Shown piece by piece: positions 6,764 to 11,116 of a stretch of 11,116 nucleotides of DNA; the first letter of the stretch is position 1, and each line of letters opens with the position of its first letter. Location of the stretch: contig JAKAVU010000063.1 of assembly GCA_021817185.1 (NCBI GenBank), forward strand, positions 1 to 11,116, written 5' to 3'. The position numbers and the translations under genes are program-made. Below the pieces are notes generated by a model. The model was not told where the DNA came from, ran no database searches, and saw only the letters and a list, made by a program, of their open reading frames with translations. The DNA comes from a bacterium (GTDB taxonomy: Bacteria; Chloroflexota; Dormibacteria; UBA8260; Bog-877).

Positions 6764-6770
6764 CCCAGAG

Positions 6771-7640
6771 ATGAACCGCGCCCCGCGAATCGCGACCTTC
6801 TCCATCGTCGCCTCCGACGGTCGCGACTGGGGGGTCGCGGTCGCCTCCAAATTCCTGGCTGTCGGCTCGGTGGTACCCGCCGCCACTGCCGGGGTGGGGG
6901 CGGTCGCCACTCAGGCGATGGGCAACACCAGCTACAAGGGCGAGGGCCTGAGGCAGCTTGCCCAGGGCCGCTCAGCCGCTGAGGTCGTGGCCGCGCTCAC
7001 TAGCGCCGACCCCGACCGCGACCACCGCCAGCTGGGAGTGGTGGATAGGGATGGCAACGCTGCCACCTTCACCGGCTCGGCCTGCTTCGAATGGGCCGGG
7101 GGCCGGGTGGGGGCAGGGGTGGCGTGCCAGGGCAACATCCTGGCCGGCCCGGAGGTGGTCGACGCGATGATGGCCGCCTTCGCGCCCAGCCGTGGCGCCC
7201 TCGCCGGAAGGCTCCTGGAGGCGCTGGCCGCGGGCGACCGGGCCGGCGGAGACCGCCGCGGGCGGCAGTCCGCCGCAGTCCTGGTGGTGCGCCCGAACGC
7301 CGGTTACGGCGGTCGCGACGACCGAATGGTCGATCTGCGCGTCGACGACCACCAGGACCCGATTCCAGAGCTCACCCGCCTTATGCACCTCTGGAGGCTG
7401 CAATTCGAGTCTCCGGATCCGGCCGACCTGGTGCCCGTCGATGAGCAGATGCTGGACCGGCTCCGGCACAGCCTGCAGCGGCTGGGACGGGTAGGGACCA
7501 CAGCATCTCGGGACGAGACGTTGGACGCGCTTCAGGCGTGGGCCGGGATGGAGAACCTCGAGGAACGCTGCCGCAGCCGGGATCGCGTGGACCCGCTGCT
7601 CCTCAGCCTGCTCGAGGAGCGCGCTGCCGCCCAGCCCTGA
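6771..7640 (+). CDS. DUF1028 family protein (Ntn-hydrolase-like)
   Basis: 289 residues. The start is ATG 6771, where the family homology begins (RIATFSIVASDG); the longer open frame upstream runs antisense through the PIG-L gene and is not real. Residues 6-205 follow the DUF1028 pattern: GVAVASKFLAVGSVVPAA (21-38), GVGAVATQAMGNTSY (41-55), TGSACFEWAGGRVG (101-114), ACQGNILAGPEVVDAM (118-133), GGDRRGRQSAAVLVVRP (159-175) and VDLRVDDH (187-194). The family resembles N-terminal-nucleophile hydrolases in layout, but its biochemical activity is not established to my knowledge. Residues 206-289 form a charged helical extension (ENLEERCRSRDRVDPLLLSLL) also seen in longer members. No signal peptide is seen. 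The gene probably has its own leaderless promoter. Confidence 0.93.
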   Translation: MNRAPRIATFSIVASDGRDWGVAVASKFLAVGSVVPAATAGVGAVATQAMGNTSYKGEGLRQLAQGRSAAEVVAALTSADPDRDHRQLGVVDRDGNAATFTGSACFEWAGGRVGAGVACQGNILAGPEVVDAMMAAFAPSRGALAGRLLEALAAGDRAGGDRRGRQSAAVLVVRPNAGYGGRDDRMVDLRVDDHQDPIPELTRLMHLWRLQFESPDPADLVPVDEQMLDRLRHSLQRLGRVGTTASRDETLDALQAWAGMENLEERCRSRDRVDPLLLSLLEERAAAQP

Positions 7641-7711
7641 GGGTTGGCGGCCCTGGTGGTCGCCTCGGAGAGCACCACGGCAGAGCTGACGCCTGTCAGA
7701 GGTCTTGGAAT

Positions 7712-8800
7712 TCAGCTCCCCGATTCGAGCAGGTCCGGACCGCCGTAGCCCCACCTCCCACTGGCGCCGGCGGGCCCGGTCGGCCCGCTCGCCACCTCGA
7801 CCCCACTGCCCCAGCGAGCTGGGTTGCGCCGCGCCAGCCAGTTCGGCACCAGCTGGACGAACCCGGCATAGATGGCCCACCCGAGCACGAGCGGGACGCC
7901 GAATCCCCAGATGTCCATCGCCATGTAGAAGTGAAAGTCCTGCGCGTCCACGTACTGCACGGCGGTCATCATCAGACCGACCAGGCCGAAGGCGACGTTC
8001 GTGATCACGAACGCCTGGGCGATGATCCTGGGCCTCTCCAGCCGCAACCGGTCAAGGGGGCGAAGGTCACCAGCGGGGGCGGGCTCCTGGCGCCAGCCGA
8101 ACCAGAGGTTGCCAAGCATGATGGCCCAGCAGATGCCGCCCACCGAGAAGACGAGGATCCCAAAGTCCACCAGGTCCTGCTGCACGGCCACGGCCAGCCC
8201 AGCCGTGCCCGCATACACCCCTTCGTTCAGTAACAGGCCCCCGCCGGTCAGAAAGGCGGCCCCCAAAAAGCCGCTGACCAGGATCGCGGTCCAGTTGCGC
8301 ACCCGCTGGCGATGCACCTCGTAGCACCCGCCCAAGGCACCCAGCACCTTCCACACCATGGGGGAGCCGAGCGCCCAGATCATCCACGGCGGCACGATCG
8401 CGGGCAGCCAGTCCACCGCCAGGTTGTAGTGGAAGTCATAGCCGTCCCAGGCGCGGAGCAGAACCATCACACCCCAGACCGCCATGGTGTAGATGAGCAG
8501 ATATACGGCCGATCCGAACACCAATTCAAACCGCTTCTCGACCACCCGCTGGAGGCCCCCGTCGGGCCCCTGGAGCCACCCCGCGATCCGCCAGTAGAGC
8601 GGGATCCCCAAAACCAGAATGATGAGCACCGGAGTGAACCAGGGCAGGATGTCCATCAGCAAGTTGAAGTGGAAGACGTAGGGGTTGGCGACCTTTAGCA
8701 CCACCATCACCGCCCACACCACCAGCACGAACAGAAGCCCCAGCATGACTGCCGCGGTGGCGACCTCGAAGCGGCGGCGGACGAACGTCTCCCAGCTCAT
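7712..8800 (-). CDS. Eight-helix membrane protein made of four ~80-residue repeats; family not recognised
   Basis: 362 residues. Repeats 1 and 2 align without gaps at a period of exactly 80: RFE (10-12/90-92), VWAVMVVL/VWGVMVLL (28-35/108-115), FHFNL/FHYNL (43-47/123-127), Asp 50/130, LG.P..W (64-70/144-150) and Gly 74/154. A third copy (about 169-236) is diverged, keeping a helix pair with Asp209 but no FH motif. A fourth (about 258-318) restores DFHF (288-291) and Asp296. Each copy is helix, outer loop with F-H-[FY]-x4-D, helix, giving about eight helices; the Gly/Pro-rich tail is soluble. The recurrent His could bind heme or metal or line a proton path, but this is inference. It lies next to the coxA-ctaA cluster on the same strand, 64 nt behind it, with a probable promoter of its own. 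I cannot assign a function. Confidence 0.85.
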   Translation of the reverse strand: MSWETFVRRRFEVATAAVMLGLLFVLVVWAVMVVLKVANPYVFHFNLLMDILPWFTPVLIILVLGIPLYWRIAGWLQGPDGGLQRVVEKRFELVFGSAVYLLIYTMAVWGVMVLLRAWDGYDFHYNLAVDWLPAIVPPWMIWALGSPMVWKVLGALGGCYEVHRQRVRNWTAILVSGFLGAAFLTGGGLLLNEGVYAGTAGLAVAVQQDLVDFGILVFSVGGICWAIMLGNLWFGWRQEPAPAGDLRPLDRLRLERPRIIAQAFVITNVAFGLVGLMMTAVQYVDAQDFHFYMAMDIWGFGVPLVLGWAIYAGFVQLVPNWLARRNPARWGSGVEVASGPTGPAGASGRWGYGGPDLLESGS

Positions 8801-8809
8801 GCCCGAACC

Positions 8810-8815
8810 ATGTTA
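8810..8815 (-). promoter_or_regulatory. Probable -10 box (TAACAT) for the repeat membrane protein
   Basis: On the minus strand TAACAT lies 9 nt before the ATG at 8800, in the 64-nt gap behind the oxidase cluster. There is no clear ribosome site before that ATG. The placement again fits leaderless transcription and suggests that this gene can be expressed separately from the oxidase operon. Confidence 0.4.
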
Positions 8816-8864
8816 GCGACCCGCCCCGGCCCGGAAACCCCGCCCCCGCACCCGTGCGCCGTCA

Positions 8865-9191
8865 TCAAACGCCAAGCCCTCGGAAGATCAGGATCAGCCC
8901 CAGCAGAAGCAGGACCGCGGAGATCACTGCCAGGCACCCGAAATCGAAGCTGAGCAGCAGCCGGAGCCAGGTTCGCATTGGGCCCAGGGCCGGGGATCGC
9001 AGCGGCTTGGCTCGGGGATCGAGGGGCCCGGTGCGCGGTGCATTCTCGTCTTGCTCTGGGGGCTTGCCCCAGATGCTCCGCAGGGTCAGCCCCGCCGCAA
9101 ACGCCATCAGCAGTCCAACCCCCACGATCAGGGAACCCAGCCCCACGCTGCCGCCGGGAGCAGCCGCCAGGATCACCGGCGACGCTCGCAT
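8865..9191 (-). CDS. Small two-helix membrane protein at the end of the oxidase cluster
   Basis: 108 residues, family not recognised. Hydrophobic segments at about 18-38 (LGSLIVGVGLLMAFAAGL) and 84-104 (FGCLAVISAVLLLLGLILIF) are separated by a polar, Pro-rich loop of about 45 residues (KPPEQDENAPRTGPLDPRAK). Both termini should face the same side. It starts 28 nt after the subunit-IV-like gene on the same strand, so it is probably the last gene of that operon. ATG 9191 has only a weak GGGCG upstream. It might be a small oxidase subunit or an assembly factor; only the context supports this. Confidence 0.7.
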   Translation of the reverse strand: MRASPVILAAAPGGSVGLGSLIVGVGLLMAFAAGLTLRSIWGKPPEQDENAPRTGPLDPRAKPLRSPALGPMRTWLRLLLSFDFGCLAVISAVLLLLGLILIFRGLGV

Positions 9192-9218
9192 CGCCCGGTC
9201 GGTTCCCGGCCATGCGGC

Positions 9219-9437
9219 TCAGGAAAGTCGACGGTACTCGCTCCGGGCGGAGCGGATCCAGCCTCCTAGGGCCACCAGCACGATGACTAGCCCGATGATC
9301 AGCACCGCATACTTGGTGATGGTCCCCACCAGGCTCATGGCCACTCCTATGGCCAGCACCACCGGCCAGAAGCTGGGCCCGGGAAGGTGCTCCGCGCCGT
9401 CGTGTTCGTCGGGCGCCGGCATCCCCTGGTCAGCCAT
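9219..9437 (-). CDS. Cytochrome c oxidase subunit IV-like small membrane protein
   Basis: 72 residues. A short acidic N-terminus (DEHDGAEHLPGPS) leads into two helices, about 22-40 (SFWPVVLAIGVAMSLVG) and 43-62 (YAVLIIGLVIVLVALGGW), ending in a basic tail. The PSFWP entry followed by a hairpin resembles the small subunit IV or the C-terminal extension found with aa3-type oxidases in Chloroflexota and Actinobacteria. It would pack against the catalytic core in the membrane. The chosen start, ATG 9437, overlaps the end of the 40-aa gene by 8 nt, implying translational coupling. The frame is open upstream to 9539, but that stretch is antisense-like, Ser/Arg-rich and covers the 40-aa gene. Confidence 0.75.
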   Translation of the reverse strand: MADQGMPAPDEHDGAEHLPGPSFWPVVLAIGVAMSLVGTITKYAVLIIGLVIVLVALGGWIRSARSEYRRLS

Positions 9438-9552
9438 GGGAGGCGCCCAGATACAGCGTGGCCCAGGCGAACGCGACCGCCAGCATGAGGATCGCGATGA
9501 CGGTGAGGGTGATCCCCAGCCGCATGTTGCCGCCGGCACTCTTGCGTTGCAC
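9430..9552 (-). CDS. 40-residue single-helix membrane protein between heme A synthase and subunit IV
   Basis: A very short gene. The GTG at 9552 shares its first base with the TAG stop of heme A synthase (TAGTG). A strong ribosome site, GGAGGAAGG, sits at 9556-9564 on the minus strand, 7 nt from GGAGG to GTG. The product begins MQRKSAGGNMRLG and has one hydrophobic helix at about 13-33 (ITLTVIAILMLAVAFAWATL), ending YLGASHG. The basic N-terminus suggests N-in orientation. Its stop overlaps the subunit-IV start by 8 nt. The tight overlaps at both ends and the strong ribosome site make it a convincing gene despite its size. It is most likely a small oxidase subunit or assembly peptide; the exact role is unknown. 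Confidence 0.75.
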   Translation of the reverse strand: MQRKSAGGNMRLGITLTVIAILMLAVAFAWATLYLGASHG

Positions 9553-10556
9553 TAACCTTCCTCCGTCGATGTTCGGGACCCCAGTTTAAGCTCCCGGACC
9601 GGGCCCGACCTGGAGACGGCCTCGTCCACTTCGCGGAGCGCTCTGGGGCTGGAGTCGGCCCCGGTGAGCCAGCCCATGGTGGCGAGCACCACCATCGACA
9701 CCCAGATCGCCGCGGCCAGGGCGATGTGCAGGTCCTGGAGGGCGTCCGGCGCCGAGAGGGTGGCGACCAGCCCGCCGACGGCGATCTGCGCCAGAAGCAA
9801 GACCGCGGCCAGATCCGCGATGATGCGGGCTCCCGGCACCTGCCGCCAGCGCCGCGCCACGTGCATCACGAAGAGCACGATGAAGATGGACACGATCAGG
9901 ACGGTGAAGCGGTGCGCGTACTGGATGGCGACCAGGGGTGCGGCTATGCCATGGGCGGTGCAGAAGGGCCAGGAGGGGCACGCATAGGTTGCCCCGCCGT
10001 CAACCACCATGGAACCCGAGATCAGCAGGACGAACGTCAAACCCACGGTCGCGTAGCCAAGGGGGCCAAGCCGCCTCCCGGCCGTCGGCCTGCGCGCCAC
10101 GAACACCGCCGCCACCGTGACCCAGGTCACCGCCAGCACGATCAGCCCAAACAGCAGGTGCAGGGCGACCGTGATCGGCGCATTGTGGGTGATCACCGTG
10201 ATCGCTCCGAGCGCGATCTGGATCGCGATCACACCCAGGGCAGCTGTCGCCGGAACCACCACGGAACGCCGGTCGCGGGCGAGCCGCCAGGCGGCGACGG
10301 CGGTGAGGACCACCAGCACGGTGACCAGCGCCACCACGTAGCGATGCGACTGCTCCAGGAGAGCGTGAAAGTGGTCGATCGGGCCCAGCTGGCCGTAGCA
10401 GAGTGGCCAGCCGGGACAGCCCATCCCCGACTCAGTGACCCTGACGGTGCTCCCGAGGATGATCAGGAAGTAGGTGACCACCCCAGTCGCCAGTGCCAGG
10501 GCCGCGAGGATCGCAGGTGGCCGGCGTCCACTCGGGGACGGCGCGGCCGTGCTCAC
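9552..10556 (-). CDS. ctaA: Heme A synthase (COX15/CtaA family)
   Basis: 334 residues. Converts heme O to heme A for aa3-type oxidases, within the cytoplasmic membrane. Eight helices lie in two related halves. The first extracellular loop carries the catalytic-loop signature VTESGMGCPGWPLC (40-53) with E42 and the cysteine pair C47/C53. The second half has a matching pair C193/C199 (YACPSWPFC). The four heme-ligand histidines are present: H71 (QSHRY), H133 (ALHLL), H215 (YAHRF) and H277 (DLHIA). Start GTG 10556 overlaps the coxA stop by 4 nt (GTGA), with no separate ribosome site, so translation is probably coupled. The C-terminus (about 300-334) is a charged tail that carries the ribosome site of the next gene. 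The intact key residues indicate an active enzyme. Confidence 0.96.
   Translation of the reverse strand: MSTAAPSPSGRRPPAILAALALATGVVTYFLIILGSTVRVTESGMGCPGWPLCYGQLGPIDHFHALLEQSHRYVVALVTVLVVLTAVAAWRLARDRRSVVVPATAALGVIAIQIALGAITVITHNAPITVALHLLFGLIVLAVTWVTVAAVFVARRPTAGRRLGPLGYATVGLTFVLLISGSMVVDGGATYACPSWPFCTAHGIAAPLVAIQYAHRFTVLIVSIFIVLFVMHVARRWRQVPGARIIADLAAVLLLAQIAVGGLVATLSAPDALQDLHIALAAAIWVSMVVLATMGWLTGADSSPRALREVDEAVSRSGPVRELKLGSRTSTEEG
9556..9564 (-). promoter_or_regulatory. Strong ribosome binding site for the 40-aa gene
   Basis: GGAGGAAGG on the minus strand, inside the last codons of heme A synthase, at ideal spacing (7 nt from GGAGG) to the GTG at 9552. It is the best Shine-Dalgarno sequence I see in the window and decides the start of the short gene. 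Confidence 0.7.
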
Positions 10557-11116
10557 GGCAGGACGGCACCCGGCGGATTGGTCGCGTTGCCCGCCAACCG
10601 GAAGTCGCGCAAAGGACGGTTGCTCTCAATCGGAGGGAGCTCCTTGGTGAAGTTCTCGGGCGGCGGCGGCGAGGCCGCGAACCACTCCAGCGAGTTCCCC
10701 TCCCAGGGATCGTTGACCGCGTTCTTGGGCCCGTGCAGCGAGATCGCCACGTTGTACAGGAAGATCATGATCGCGATCGCGATGATGTAGGAGCCGATCG
10801 TCTCCAGCAGGTTGAGCGGCCCCCAGCCGCTGGCGGCGCTGTAGGTCGCGATCCGTCGCGGCATCCCCATCACCCCCAGGAAGTGCATGGGCATGAAGGT
10901 CAGGTTGAACCCGATCAGCAAAAGCCAGAAGTGCCACTTGCCGAGGCGCTCATTGAGATAGCGCCCGAACATCTTCGGCCACCAGTAGTAGAGGGCGCCG
11001 AAGACCGCGAACAAAGATCCACCCACCAGGACGTAGTGGATGTGCGCCACCACCCAGTAGGTTCCGTTGAGCTCGTAGTCGATGCCCAGCGACGCCAGGA
11101 AGACACCATCGAGGCC
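10553..11116 (-). CDS. coxA: Cytochrome c oxidase subunit I, C-terminal 187 residues; start beyond the window
   Basis: Catalytic heme-copper subunit of an aa3-type terminal oxidase; the gene runs off the right edge. The fragment holds helices X to XII of the 12-helix core. VVAHIHYVLVGG (fragment residues 22-33) carries the heme a3 ligand (first His) and the low-spin heme a ligand (second His). KWHFWLLLIGFNLTFMPMHF is helix XI. GMPRRIATY carries the arginine pair that contacts the heme propionates. The C-terminal segment DPWEGNSLEW followed by SPPPPENF is typical of bacterial CoxA. Oddly, the positions of the bovine His368-Asp369 pair next to the Mg site are Asn17-Gly18 here (ELNGTYWVVAH). The gene overlaps ctaA by 4 nt. 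The copper-B ligands and the cross-linked Tyr lie outside the window. Confidence 0.95.
   Translation of the reverse strand, partial: GLDGVFLASLGIDYELNGTYWVVAHIHYVLVGGSLFAVFGALYYWWPKMFGRYLNERLGKWHFWLLLIGFNLTFMPMHFLGVMGMPRRIATYSAASGWGPLNLLETIGSYIIAIAIMIFLYNVAISLHGPKNAVNDPWEGNSLEWFAASPPPPENFTKELPPIESNRPLRDFRLAGNATNPPGAVLP

Noticed and set aside
7686..7699. Inverted repeat CTGAC-GCCT-GTCAG between the convergent DUF1028 and repeat-protein genes, considered as a terminator
   Set aside because: The stem is only 5 bp and no T-tract follows on either strand.

Overview
The window is GC-rich, densely packed bacterial DNA with short gaps and frequent GTG starts. Three things suggest a soil-type Terrabacteria lineage such as Chloroflexota/Dormibacterota or a deep actinobacterium: the GC bias, a repeated TANNNT box placed 7-9 nt before start codons (leaderless promoters), and an aa3-type oxidase cluster with the heme A synthase gene directly behind coxA. 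This assignment is inference. No tRNA, rRNA, CRISPR array, insertion sequence or phage gene was recognised.

Layout. 1-417 (minus) is the N-terminal part of an iron-sulfur uracil-DNA glycosylase. Facing away from it are two coupled small genes of unknown function: a 115-aa two-helix membrane protein (484-831) and a 98-aa basic protein (831-1127). Next comes an ArsR-rhodanese fusion regulator (1375-2040) with an AT-rich inverted-repeat block over its start codon, followed by a 12-helix MFS transporter (2260-3600). On the minus strand lie a SAM-dependent methyltransferase (3774-4469) and, overlapping its start, a weak ORF with one membrane helix and a SHOCT-like tail (4466-4861). After about 355 nt with no recognisable gene comes a YbaK/ProX-type trans-editing protein (5217-5693, minus). 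A PIG-L/LmbE deacetylase (5895-6749, minus) and a DUF1028 protein (6771-7640, plus) then diverge from a 21-bp gap.

The right-hand third, all on the minus strand, is a respiratory cluster. Read in the direction of transcription it holds the C-terminal part of cytochrome c oxidase subunit I, heme A synthase, a previously hidden 40-aa single-helix protein, a 72-aa subunit-IV-like protein and a 108-aa two-helix protein. The first four are joined by start/stop overlaps of 1-8 nt. Behind them, with its own probable leaderless promoter, is a 362-aa membrane protein built from about four 80-residue two-helix repeats with a recurring F-H-[FY] motif. I do not recognise its family, and it is the most interesting unknown here.

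How the genes work together. The coxA/ctaA/small-subunit block should make and mature a terminal oxidase; the repeat protein may be an accessory of the same membrane system, but only by position. The ArsR-rhodanese and MFS genes look like a sensor/exporter pair for a sulfur-related or other thiol-reactive compound. The remaining genes (repair glycosylase, mistranslation editing, deacetylase, DUF1028) are ordinary housekeeping or accessory genes.
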